DNA from: Glandiceps talaboti
Lineage: Eukaryota > Hemichordata > Enteropneusta > Spengelidae
DNA length: 64,000 nt
Assembly: GCF_964340395.1 (NCBI RefSeq)
Contig: NC_135550.1
Coordinates: forward strand, 16,721,484 to 16,785,483
Reading direction: 5' to 3'
Shown here: in pieces, positions 12,222-25,000 of the stretch
Layout of the letters: each line of letters starts with the position of its first letter
Numbering within the stretch: the first letter of the stretch is position 1
Made by a program: the position numbers and the translations under genes
Notes under the pieces: model-generated
Seen by the model: the letters and a program-made list of their open reading frames with translations, nothing else
Told to the model about the DNA's origin: nothing
Database searches by the model: none

Positions 12222-13214
12222 ATGGGCTACGGAACGCATGGGTTCATTACACCACCAGATCAAAATTTATTGTGCGGTATATGCAGTAATGTTGTTGAAG
12301 ATGCTGTGTTGACGAGGTGCGGGCATTCTTTCTGTGAACAGTGTTTGGACACTTGGCTGACAAGACCAAATACGGATAGCTGTCCCGTGTGTCGATCCAG
12401 AGTGAGTAAATACCAGGTGAGCCCAGTGTGGTCTCTGCGGGCAATAGTCAATAGCCTTAGTATCCAGTGCGAATGGCGTGACCGGGGTTGCCAAATGGTA
12501 ATAACTCTCGAAAATTTGTCGTCTCATTTAGAGTCGTGCAGTTATGCTCCCGTGGACTGCATTGGTTGTGGTCTTACATTGCATCGTTACCAACTTGCAG
12601 CGCACCAGATCCAGTGCCCAGAAATTAACGCTGCAGCATCGTCAGCAGCAGCTACTGCTGTTGCAGTAACGGTGGGTGGCAACTTGTCGAACAGTTTCCA
12701 ACCCGGCGACTACCAAGAACTTTATTGTAAAATCGCTTCGCTGGAGTTACAATTGAAAAGAATGAAAAGAGATCTGGACGCTACTGAAAATAAGAACAGA
12801 AAATTGGAGAGGGATTTAAACAAGGTCAAGGCCGACTTGGATGCAAAAAGAGACGAATGTGAAGTGTTAAATTCTCAAATGCACGATTTTGATCCAGAAT
12901 ATGCGTATGGGTACGCCCCTGAGAGTATAGCTCAATTGTCATTACTGATAGCCCGTAATTTACTGGACAAACCCGAATATGTTGATAGAAATCGTGCCTT
13001 CTCTTGCATCAAGAGATGTTACGAAAACTACGCTCGCTGCGGAGACGACTACGAGCACGATGTTCATATGTTAATCGCCACCGCCTATGCAAGTGATTGG
13101 TTTGCTGAGAATCAGCGTATTAACTTTCATTGTTGGCTTCAGAGCATCGCAAGATATCGGAAATATGCCGATGTTCATCACATGGGTATTAGCACCCGTT
13201 CCTCCACGAACTAG
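12222..13214 (+). CDS. Single-exon RING-type E3 ubiquitin ligase, NRDP1/PDZRN-like
   Basis: Predicted 330-aa RING ubiquitin ligase. The start is the ATG in AACAAGATGG, a good Kozak context, with an in-frame stop upstream at 12162. Residues 18-57 form a canonical C3HC4 RING (C18, C21, C33, H35, C38, C41, C54, C57). Residues about 80-135 carry two TRAF/SIAH-type zinc fingers (CEWRDRGC and CIGCG blocks). An Ala/Val-rich linker and a coiled coil follow at about 165-225. The head, starting MGY, and the domain order resemble NRDP1 (RNF41) and the N-terminus of PDZRN proteins. The last 100 residues (rich in Tyr, Cys and His; CIKRCYENYARCG) do not look like the NRDP1 substrate-binding domain, and I cannot name them. 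No intron interrupts the frame. Confidence 0.9.
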   Translation: MGYGTHGFITPPDQNLLCGICSNVVEDAVLTRCGHSFCEQCLDTWLTRPNTDSCPVCRSRVSKYQVSPVWSLRAIVNSLSIQCEWRDRGCQMVITLENLSSHLESCSYAPVDCIGCGLTLHRYQLAAHQIQCPEINAAASSAAATAVAVTVGGNLSNSFQPGDYQELYCKIASLELQLKRMKRDLDATENKNRKLERDLNKVKADLDAKRDECEVLNSQMHDFDPEYAYGYAPESIAQLSLLIARNLLDKPEYVDRNRAFSCIKRCYENYARCGDDYEHDVHMLIATAYASDWFAENQRINFHCWLQSIARYRKYADVHHMGISTRSSTN

Positions 13215-13425
13215 AATCACCTGGCACCATCTCTGTTGGTTGTCTGAGGCACCATGACAGAACCATTTCTTATTAGGCATTCCGACTTGGTGTCATGAAT
13301 CAATATCTGAATATTTTCAGATTGCGGATATTACAGTCTCATTTTTGAGTTTGACTTTAGGAAAAGTGAGCCTATCTCTAATATAAAAAACGGAAGTCAA
13401 GTCCAATACAATATCCGTTTATCAT

Positions 13426-13431
13426 AATAAA
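13426..13431 (+). terminator. Candidate poly(A) signal of the RING gene
   Basis: An AATAAA followed by an A-rich run lies about 210 bp after the stop codon. Confidence 0.45.
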
Positions 13432-15312
13432 AAAAAACTGAACGACAAATATTATTATAATAGTGTAAGTTGCAATAGCGGTATAGTTCTATTATATGCA
13501 AATAAGTATAGAGTGTCGGTTTCATTCTGTTCCTTTATTGATTTAGTGCTTTCGTCCATCATAGCATTGGACGTGCTGCAACTTGCAGCCGCATCAGAAC
13601 ACACATAAATATTTCGTTTTTAATGAAATAGCAATACCAACTGAGCAGTACTGAACTCTAGGATATAATGATCATTTCTTTGACTCTGACAAAATCATTC
13701 TCAGCGATGTATTTTTAAAAATGACGTCTGTCTTCCACGGATTAATGATATATAATATATTATATTATTTGTGCATGTTGTACAGCTGTAGACAAGTACT
13801 AGCCAATTATAGCTAGGTGAATTTTTAGCACACGAAAACACATATGTATATGTAGGCTTCAAAAGCTGACTGATTCAGGTGAGCCAGTCGTTTTCGTTAC
13901 AGCTGTTATTACACCGAGATTAGTGAAATAGAATAATAGACCCGTGCATGCACACAGAAGAATGAAACACTAGAGCTTGTCTATACTAGCCTATACCTCA
14001 TCGACTTGTCATAACATGGGCTCCCTTTTCATTTAAAAAGACGTTTCAGTCTCTGTGACAAGCTAATAATGGCATTGAATTCTATAATTTTCGAAGGTCG
14101 TCACAGTCAGTCGCGCGATATACAATTTGTACCAATTCTAAGTTCTAGGCCATACCATTGATTAATTAGCTGTGAATGCCAAAACACCGCCTATTATGAC
14201 AGCCTGGGATGACGGACCTTCGGATCTACAAGACCAGCAGTCCGTAAAATCTCATGGGAACAGTCCTATGGCGAACAGCAAAAATGTCATTTTGTGTAAT
14301 AAGTAAATTTCATTACACATCATGATATTCACAATTTGCAGGAATGAAAAGGTCTTTTCTACAAACGAGTAATATAGGAGCTGTCAATGACAGTCTTCTC
14401 GTTCCACTTATATTGGTAGAAATTGCAGTAATATGAATTGACGGACATATATACTGTAAGTTGAAATTGGGACATATCACATCAAATGGCAATTCACGTT
14501 CATTAATATATTATGAAACAGTAATATAGTTGAACTTCAACTTGTATGGCATACCATTACATTATGTACTAGTATTTGTTGTTTGTGTACAGCTCATTAG
14601 TATTGATAACAGTCGAACACGGATGAACACTTGTCTAATCTCACCTGTAAAACCACTGTAGGGTGTATTATATAGTGGTATGTGTGGGGTCTAATACAGA
14701 TGTTGCCATGGCATTTTTATGACTGGGGCTAATTTACTAATATACTAGCACACTTTTTACCCATGGGAGCTAACCACTATAGAAATCCATAAAATTTGGA
14801 GCCCGTTGAAGCGTAACAAATAAAGGCATCAATAACATTGAAATGGTCCGAGTCGATAATATAGCCCTCAATTATCGTATTATGAGAACCACACAGACAC
14901 ACTGGTATGCGACCACGATTGTTTATATTGACTTCACGTAAGTTATGTATCACCAGCTGCAGGTTATTTTCATCAATTTCATAATTATGTAAGCTTTATG
15001 ATGGTAGTTATTATACTAAGTACATCAGGGCCAACAATGGTGATCGTTTGGTATCTTTGTAAGTTAATTTTTATACCACCTACAATTTTTTAAGACGTAT
15101 ATCTTAGAAAGGATATAATAAATGTACCAGAGTAGCACGTGACTGCATTGTCTAGTGTGGAGTTTTTTGGCAGGTGTCTAAAATTATTTGCGTAGTGATA
15201 TGATATTTAAATTTTGTGTATTGTTTTGCTTAATAAAAAATCATGCCTACTCGTCTGAATGACAGAAGTGCATTGTATGTGTATACTGATATGAAAGGTG
15301 ATGAAGTCCGTC

Positions 15313-15378
15313 TATGGTGTCTATCAGCAGCCTTTATGGTGTCTATCAGCAGCCTTTATGGTGTCTATCAGCAGCATT
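15313..15378 (+). repeat. 22-bp tandem repeat, three units
   Basis: Three near-identical units beginning tatggtgtctatcagcagcc lie head to tail; only the last has a base change. Confidence 0.95.
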
Positions 15379-16888
15379 TATGGGACCACAGACATTGAAG
15401 AGACGGGGTCGAGTCTATGGTGGGACGTACAACAAATTACCATGTTTTATTCATTTACGTTGCAATCACAAAACACATCTTTAACTAAGATTTAGAGCTA
15501 TTGTAATTACATTTTTCTGGGTTGTTAAATTATTCAAGGTATGATCAATTATGTTCAGTGTTACGAACTGCAGGATATCTCAAACATTTATCAAACGACA
15601 TAGTTAGCTTATTGCCTTTTATTATAGAAGAGAGTAAGCTACAATGACTTTTATTGTTATGCAAATAATCGAATAAATAATTCCCTAAAAATCATTATAT
15701 TATTCAGACGTACAATAGGTGAAATCTAGGTTTACAGTCATTTTTGGTTGAGTTTCGACCACTACTTTACGAATGAAGGAATAACGACATTTTGAAATGC
15801 AAGACACGCTGCAAGTACTCGTACGCTTATTGTAAATTGATAATACTTTGAGCAAATATAGCCGGGATATCCCAACGAGTCAAGGGAATATCGTACATTC
15901 CTTGTGTAATGCTCAGTCACTGTTTCTCATTATGTCGCCATAATGGGCTCCTTCAAATACTGTTCGTTGTCACTGCCCCCATTGTTAAACGAACAATAGT
16001 CATTGTTGTGGGCCGGTATTTGACATGAGGTTACACCTGACTGATCATCCTTCAGGACCCAGTTGACTTATAGTACGTCACGTCCCCACGCTATCAATAT
16101 GACCTCGCCTGCAAGTTTTTCAAGAGAAGGTGCTGCCCCAAGGGTCTTGGCAATTTGCCACGCTCCAATTTGTATTTTCCCCTCAATAATTGGTTACTCC
16201 TCTAAGGCGAAGAGTTGTCAACCATCGTACAGTAAGTCTATATATTTGTGCGACGGACACTTTTTCATGAAATCCAAATAGCAAACAAATGACCTAGAAT
16301 TAAATAGTATGTTTTATCCCCAAGACATCGAATTCTGTATAAATTTTGATGTTATGAAAAAAAAATTGTGTAATTTGCAAAGGAAAGTCAATACCTTTAA
16401 AGTTGGTTTATCGATATACACTCACACTTGATGTACACTCACACTTGATAATTAGAAATTCAATCAATACACACAATTCAGCGAAGTCACTTAGCTGAGA
16501 GCTTTAATTTCAACTGCAAACTGTTAGTCGTGTTCACTCTGTGGTAGATGGCGATCATTACCTTCTTAATGTTAATAAATCATTATGAGGCCTTGTAACA
16601 AGGTTATGCCGAGTAATATTCACATGGTTCAAATAACAGGCACGGGTGTATTTCAACAAAACAACGATAAGGCATTTAAATATCCAACTTTCGCTACTGG
16701 GAGTGACATACAATAAGTTTAGACCTTCGTTTTGAAATTCAGTAAAACGAATTAAACTCGTATTACTTTTTCACAAACATATAGCATAACAATAAATAAC
16801 AATACAAAATTGTGTATTTCTTTCATCAGGATGATAGACATAGCGCACACCTTTGAAAGGATTGTGTCGAGCGGAACGCGGACTCGAT

Positions 16889-16889
16889 G

Positions 16890-16926
<37 letters not shown>
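16889..16926. repeat. (TAA)n microsatellite
   Basis: Thirteen or so TAA units follow 'gactcgatga'. They may be the tail of a reverse-oriented SINE, but no body is clear. Confidence 0.95.
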
Positions 16927-16928
<2 letters not shown>

Positions 16929-17129
16929 TAATAGTAATATAACAAACATTTAGACAAACTTTATTTATAACGCTCACCCACCTCACAAATATCAAAGTTG
17001 TTGGTACATTGACACATCATAACATGTTTAATCGTAAATAATTTCAAAAAAGGCGCCAATGGTACTGAAGCTGTGGAAGCACTTTTTAGAGGTTTTGAGA
17101 TATGTGACCTACAGTCTAGGTGAGTTGAC

Positions 17130-17330
17130 TAGTCTGCACAAGACACGTGTGTTTGGTTGTTGCTATGGGCATGGTAATGGTTTGCTATGCACATTTTTGT
17201 TTATTTTTTAATACCCATTCACTTAAAGCTTAAACACCTTTTTTGTTTTAGTTAGTGCAAATTGGCTGTTGCTATGGGTGGGTGTGGTCTTTGTCGCTAG
17301 GCATATTTGTGTTCGTCTTAGCATGTCTGC
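17130..17330 (-). mobile_element. Dispersed hairpin/TG family, 3' fragment in reverse
   Basis: Read in reverse it contains 'gcctagcgacaaagacc', 'acccatagcaacagcc' and 'ataaacaaaaatgtgcatag'. These match the 3' half of the copy at 44633-45395. Confidence 0.6.
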
Positions 17331-18408
17331 TCAGTTATCTATCAGTGTTGTCATCTTGTTGCAGGGTCTCACATGTGCCCACTGACCAATAAAAAAATCC
17401 TTTCCCGCTGAAAAATCGTACGCGAACATTTTTTTTTCTTTTTGCAGAATAGCTTCGTTGCGCACCTGCAAATAGCATAAGGGGCTTGGGGAATGGGTAG
17501 ATGTATAAAGCCCGCCCCTTGTGGTCGGAAAACTCAGTACACTTTGCTGACCACGATAAAATTCACTCACATTGAATCTCGGTAGTCATGTATTCTGTAG
17601 ATAAAGTATTCTGGATTTTTTAGTATAAAGCGAAATTAATCGATTTTATAATGTCATTGATAGCATTACGGTATTAAATAAATAGGTCGGGTACAACGTG
17701 TTTTTTAAAAGTGTTACAAGACATTACCTGAGTGTATAACAATTGGAAAACTTATTTAAAAAAATATGTGATTGCCGTCGATCAGGAAAGGAAAATATGA
17801 TTATGTAATTATGATGATGAACATCAGAAGTATTTGCTTTCCTGACAAATTTCGCTACAAGAATAAATCTTCTCTGGGCAATTACAAACGCATTACCCAC
17901 TGAAGGAACAAAACAACATAAGACTGAACATACTGGGGCACATTTTTGTCTCTTGTCTGACCGGGAAAGAAGTGGTTTTGAAAAACACCTGTTTTTTGTA
18001 ATACAAGCAGCTTCAGTTGACTCACAGGCAAGAATAGTCTCTTAATTGTCTGTGGTTGACTGGAGTTCGCATTGGAGATCCTAACTTTCAAGCCAGTGAG
18101 ATGAATCATATTATATACAAAGCAAATACTTTTGTATATGAATGAAACCAATATAACAAAGTGGCCCACATTCTGAGCTAGATCTTTTCATTTACTAACG
18201 TGACATGCACGCCCATTTGGTAGGGAGGTAATTTATTATAACTTTTTTGTAGATTTGTCATACTTTACCTTCTCATAGATTAGCACCAGTCCCTTGGGAT
18301 ATTTTTTGTTATTCATTTCAAATTCCGTGAAAGAAAATATGGTCAACCTTTTTTTTTTACTATTATTAGTCTCCCCAAGGGATTATGCATGATATCACCA
18401 CTTCTCAC

Positions 18409-18445
18409 AATCACTCACTCACTCACTCACTCACTCACTCACTCA
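18409..18445. repeat. (TCAC)n microsatellite
   Basis: Nine tetranucleotide units in a row. Confidence 0.95.
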
Positions 18446-19088
18446 GATGACTATTTTTCACAAAAGAAAAAAAGTACACCTTTTAGTTTCAAATATTTAT
18501 TGAAATAAAGACGGAAAATAGCCCGTAGACATGAGCAAGTCTACTTATGTCACTATGATAAACTATTCTACTAGTATGTTCCAACTCTGTCAACAGTTTT
18601 CCGTACACTGACAACCATTTCTTTAGTATTACTCACATTAAGTTCGAGATGGTTCCGTGTCAAATCCAGTTGACAAATCTGCTGATTTCTTGTCTATCAA
18701 TTGTGTCGTCTCCGTCTGTTATCAGTCCAGTTAGACCTAGTGTCATTGCAAACTTATCGATTGGGCATGAACCGTATGAACTCCTACAGTCAGCTGTATA
18801 TAATGAACATAGAGTGTGGTGGGTGCCCTGGGCCCTGTATCCTTTTCTCCTTCAAATAGGGTGTCAAAGAGCATACCTTCACATACTACATGAGACAATA
18901 CAAGATAAAGATTTCTCGAGATAACAAGATGAGATCTCAAATTCTAGTGATTCGTATTACATGTATATAGTTCTAGTTCTAGTTATCTACCTGAAGGAAA
19001 ACAATACACATATTGGTAGGTTACAGTAGAATTTTGATTGTTTGTGATCATTGCCTAATGAATTATTGTTTGCTGTATTCGCTTTCAG

Positions 19089-22017
19089 ATGTCAAGCTCT
19101 GTAGACTCTGATGGATCGGCCAATACTTGTTATTCAGAATCGTACGTACTCTCTGTAGCCTAGATAATAGATTCTCTGCTGTCAACAATTCTATTCAACT
19201 TTGACATGGGAATTAGGTCAATCAAGGGACAGGAGCCATAAACAACAGCATACCTATAACTAAACCAGTATCTGTTCTGTGAGCGTACCTTTAATGCAGA
19301 CAGAACCGTGGCCTACATAGTAATTGGATGCAGGTAAGTTTAATTTCAATCTCTGAACCCTTTCATATCATACTGCGGATTTCCATTTAGTGACAGAAAT
19401 GTCAGAGATAACAACGAGGTTTCGTATTGTTTATACCGCGATCACAATAAGATCATGTGATTGACAGTGAAGGCCAGTGTTTACATCAATATCTCGATGT
19501 AATGTAGATTACCTCTAATATTAAACATTTATCACCTTCTTACATATTCAGAGACGATTTCCGCCTTTGTAATTCTATTATTTAGATAGATACGATACAG
19601 GCATTGACACAACACACGTACACACTACTACCGTCATTAACAGTTGACAGCGGTCGTCGCCATGCCCTCGTTATTTACATTCGCCAATTCTGTTTTCTAT
19701 GTATTAACATACATTTCTTCTCATAAATGCACGTCACACACAGGTCTATATATATCACAGCTTAGTTTTTGTGATCTAGGACACTGCTGACATTTATCGT
19801 ATCTTTCAATCCATGACAACCATCCAATTAATAGTAATATGACTTGGTAATCTAGTATACGACAATATTGGCAACGAGCCAATTTTATAGTCCAACATGA
19901 CTTACATGTCACGTGGTGCATGGGCCTTTAAATCTTGCCATGTGTTTATCCATATTTTATATCCATCCTCTGTATCCACCCACTCACCTTCATAATCTAT
20001 CCCTCTTTTTTTTTAAAAAGAAGAAGATAAACAAGCTCGGGCATGTGAGAATGGGATTAATTTAAAATATTTTGATATGATGATTTTTCTCATCTACATG
20101 TTGTCAACTTCAAATCCAACTAGTACATAGCTCAATATTGTTAGTTACATGGTCATTGCTAGTCTGTATTCAGATGCGGGTCATATTTTGTCGTATTCCT
20201 ATAAAAACTTCTGAAATATTTATTTATTTATTACTAATTATGTACACATACATAACCCATAACATATAATAATCAGCATGTACAAGGCACATTCTGTGTT
20301 CTATACACATGAGACAGAACGCACGCTATTCACTGAGGATTCGATCGAACACATTGAAATAATCCGACGTCTTGTGACTTCATCGAACGTTCAACGCATA
20401 CCATGTTTTCAATTCTATTAATTTCAGCAGCAGTATTAAAGGTAAATTACTAAAAAGTCAAGACGACTGTTGACACGGTCTAGGTCACTGTCTACTATGG
20501 TAGCAGGTATGTAGATCATATAGTGGATGGTGAAGTCCAAGAAGTGCCAACATTTAAATATGGTAAGATAATACCACTCATAAGCTTACTTCAATATTGA
20601 TAAAGTACCTTTAATGAAAAAGAACAATCTCAGTGAGTTTGGTCATCATGGCAACCATGAAGCCCACTTTTGACAGAGCAATTGGATCCGACCAGGGCGC
20701 ACTTTCAGAAACCCAAGAATACATCAAACGTTTGTGATACAGTTCGGTGAAAAGGGATTATTTTATTCTTTTTAAATTTTCGTTACCATTGCAACAACAA
20801 AATTAGTTTCTGATGATGAATGCCCGTTGTTGACTCGAGTCCCTTTAGTCTGAAGTGATAATGATGTATTTTGTATATATAGGCTACCAACGAATTTGAA
20901 GACGATCTATACGAGGCAATTTCTACTAAAAATCTTAAAGACATCGAGAATCTATTTCTGAAGAATCCTTATGACATCAATAACTGTCGTCTTGGCACGG
21001 TAAGATTTCACTCACGTTATGATTTACTATTGCTGTGAAATCATACGCTTTACGGCAATGGTAAAACATAATTACGTTTTACGGCAATTGTAGAACAACG
21101 TTACACTTTGCGGCAAAGAACAACTACGTTTTACGGCAATGGCATTCAACTTACGCATTCACATTATCGGTAAATTTTTATATTATCGTTTTTTTATGCA
21201 TTATCATTTAACTTTTACTACATTATCGGTAAATTGATACATCATGGGTAAATATGTACTAACTTATCGGATTAATACATTTTTTAACGGTTGGTTATAG
21301 CATTTGTATCAGAACTCTTTTTGCCAGCAATACAACACACTTCTTTTTTCCTCCATGACGTCATATAAACATGACGTCATTTAATAGAGATGCCCTCGAG
21401 AGACGTCATTAACTGGTAGAATCGTCGTCGTGCATCATTGATATCTACGTGCATGATTTACATAAGGTTATCTATCGTGATTTTCAGTATTGAATATTTA
21501 GATATAAGATAGAATACCTCAGAAAAATACTGCGGTTCGTGAAAATTAATTTTCCTGCTGATTATTTCGATATTTTTTACGCAATGATGATTTGAGTACA
21601 ATATATGAACTGGAAACTTGTATGAATTGTTTGGTTTACCAAGACAACTACAAGAGAACAGTCAAGTTACAGTTAACTACTAACGAATGTCAAATGTGGG
21701 GAACTATTTTAACTGTCGATAATCTCCCTTGTTAGCAGTATCTTGAACACCTAAATTCAGAGTTTATGTTTGTATAGTATATTTCTAGCCAAGTGTTATA
21801 ATGATTGTCAATTTGCTTATAGACCGAAGGATCCCCTCTCCATCTAGCAGTTGATTATGGTTTCACTGAATTCATCTATTTGTTGCTTGAAAGGAAAATT
21901 AATCTGGACGAGAAAAACAAGGTATGATACTTTGACAAACAAACAAATAGAAAATACTATCATAACTACCATGGTCATCATTGTATTATACTGTATATAT
22001 ATATATATATATATATA

Positions 22018-22068
<51 letters not shown>

Positions 22069-25000
22069 GTATGACTGCTGCCTCAAAGTCTGCTAGTAGA
22101 TGATATCAAACAAAATTATTAGAAATTCATAGGTATGGGAAGTGCATTAATTGGCAACACTTCTCAAAATAGATACTTTAATGCGAGGTCGGAGGATATG
22201 ACACCTCCGTCTCTAAAGAATAATTTGATATTAATAAGCGTCTCCAAGCTTCCTAGCTCCACTTCTACATTATGCAAATATATAAAACTAATGTGAACTT
22301 TAATCCAATCAGAATTCTTGGAATGACTCATGACGTAAGGTATTAATTTAAATATGAATTACAATATGTTTTGCATGTATTTTGCATATATGGAAACGCC
22401 CAGTTTCTATGCTATATATGTTGTGTTTTACGGTGCTGAGGGGGGGGGTGGTGGTGACCCCATCTACCTCTAGAGCTGGCACCTGTTGAGCTACGAAATA
22501 CAACTCTCCTTGTAATCAGTATCATGTTGGTTACGGTGTAGTGATTCCTGATTGTACCTCTCGACTAAGTGAGTGAGATAAAGACGCCGAAGTAACAACC
22601 GCGTCGTGGTTCTAGTCTTGTGAACTCATACATTTGCAGCAGTTTTTAAGTTCTTACAAAATAACCATCAAGAACATATAACGTAACATAGATTGCGAGA
22701 CCTTTAGTTTATGAAAAAATACAGATATTATGTGATAGTCTATACGTACAAAAATCATTGCTTATTCCATTTCTCATTTTCTAGTTTGGACAGACGGCGT
22801 TGGATGTTGCGGCTGGTTCAGGTAGTGAAGAAATAACACAAATTCTCGTCGATGCAGGGGCTGAAATTAACTGTACTAGAAAGGTGAATGTTGTTAAAGG
22901 ATATTTAGATGATCACCTAGACGTTTAATACGTTTGAAATCAACATACATTTGTTGTTGTAAGTGAAAATAAAATGGTTCAGTGGTACGTAGCCTATAAG
23001 ATACGACATTCATGCCATTCTCTTAGCCACCACTCACTGGCTGAGAAGCCTGAGAGGGCTAAACAACATGGCGTATCTTAGAGTCTAAGTGATACTCTAC
23101 CCAGCAACGGTTTCCTACAGCAGTAACACTGAATCAATGAGGGACGGCCAACACTATGCATCTTTGGAGACTAAAAAGATTATTCATATTGTCATGTGTA
23201 TTTTGCTGACGTATTCAACAGAAACACTATCCTAGAATCCATGCGGAATCCGGATGGGGTTTGGAATTCGTTATCAAAATTTGAAACCCTCAATCGCCTG
23301 GATTCTAGGCTACGATACAAAAACGCATGAACAGAGATGAGAAGCGCTTTAATACTGGTGTCGATCGATAAAACTCGCAGTTCTTTTCTCAAACAGATTG
23401 CAGATTGAATGGCTCTACCTATAAGAATTTTGAAATATAAACTTTTGTATTGACTTTCACTGCAGGATGGTACAACACCCATTTACATGGCGGCACAAAA
23501 CGGGCATGCAGGAGTCGTTCAAGTTCTCTTGGATGGTGGTGCACGTACAGATATGAAAACCGATGTGAGCAATCCTATGTAATACTTACAAATGTATTAG
23601 ATTAGTTTGAAAAGAACATTTCTTCAAACTTTGAGCTCTGACCCAAGAGTTAAAAAATTCAAGTGATTTGTTTTGTAATCTCTTTGAAGGATTCAATATG
23701 TGAGATATGAAAAGGCCATTCTAATGGAAAACATAGCTTAAATCTTGGTAAAATATTGCCATTATAATTGAAAAAGGATTTTGATACTGTATCTACTACT
23801 TTAGTCCCTTACATGTGAAAGATCTAAAAGAAAGATATAAAAAAAAAACTGACGTCAATCCATTCATAATGATTAGAATATGAGACCTACGTAAAGAGCG
23901 CCACCAGTGGTCAGAGTTTGGATGTGTGGATCGGACATATCCATTTTGTCAATGCAAGGACACAATCGCTTGATTAACTGACTGATTTTGTTTATGCCAA
24001 ATATTTAATTTTCTTGCACAGAACAGGTCCAAAAGACTAATAACTGCTCGCCATTATCGCAAAGAGTTGAACTGTTTGCATTATAAAAGCCGTTTTTGAA
24101 AAAGTTATGACAGACACCAGGACCCCCCACAATGTGCCTAAAAATGTAAATTAATCTTGAAGATTTGTGTTTTTGTCTTATTTTTTGCTCTCACGTATAT
24201 CACTTAAAGGAAGGAGACACACCAATGCATGCAGCATCAAGGAATGGCCATATTGAAATTGTCAAAATTTTGCATACTGCAGAGGGCGACATCCATTGCA
24301 AGACTGTGGTAAGATAAGATTGACAAATCTATGTGCATTGCAATTGTCTTCAAATCGATGAACACAAAATTTGGGGTAATGAAACAGCAAACATGGACGT
24401 CTGAATTTCAAAAGCCATTAGTATATCCTATCTAATGCCTATAGCGCTAACAATAAGATAATGCTAGTGTGAGAAATTAGGACCGAAAATGGCCTTTAAC
24501 ATGCATTCTGTAATCACTTGTGCTACAACGCAATTGACACCATTTTTAAATGTACCAACTAACTATTTTACGATGTTCATGGGTGAATTTTGAGTTTCAA
24601 TACGAGTGTATCTAGTAAATTGCAATCATATGATAGAAAATATGAGGATGAACGAATTTAAAGTTTTTCAGAAGTTACAGTTTTTCACCCATAGACATAA
24701 TATGGTAATTTAATCGATAGCTAAAACTCTAGTCCTTTCAGCATCACCATTAATCCTATCCTATTTTCACAACAGTTAGGCGCAACGTCGTTGGATACAG
24801 CAAGTTTCAACGGACATAACAATGTTGTATCATATTTATTAGGAGTTGGAGCTGTCGTCAACTCAAAAAGAAAGGTAACTTTCTGTTGCCGTCTCAAAGG
24901 AAAGATGCTGTACTCTGATTTTCTGATTTGTATATTATTAATCTTAGAATTTGTGCGCGTGCGCACCTAGCCCATAGCGACGACAACATCCCTGCAAATG

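Larger units (their letters stand above)
13215..19088. other. Intergenic stretch, no gene seen
   Basis: I see no convincing exon. It contains a 22-bp tandem repeat, a TAA tract, a reverse-oriented dispersed-repeat copy and a TCAC tract. The 5' untranslated exon(s) and promoter of the ankyrin gene are expected here, but I cannot place them. Confidence 0.55.

Noticed and set aside
22019-22068. The TG tract as a further member of the hairpin/TG family
   Set aside because: No hairpin or shared block flanks it.
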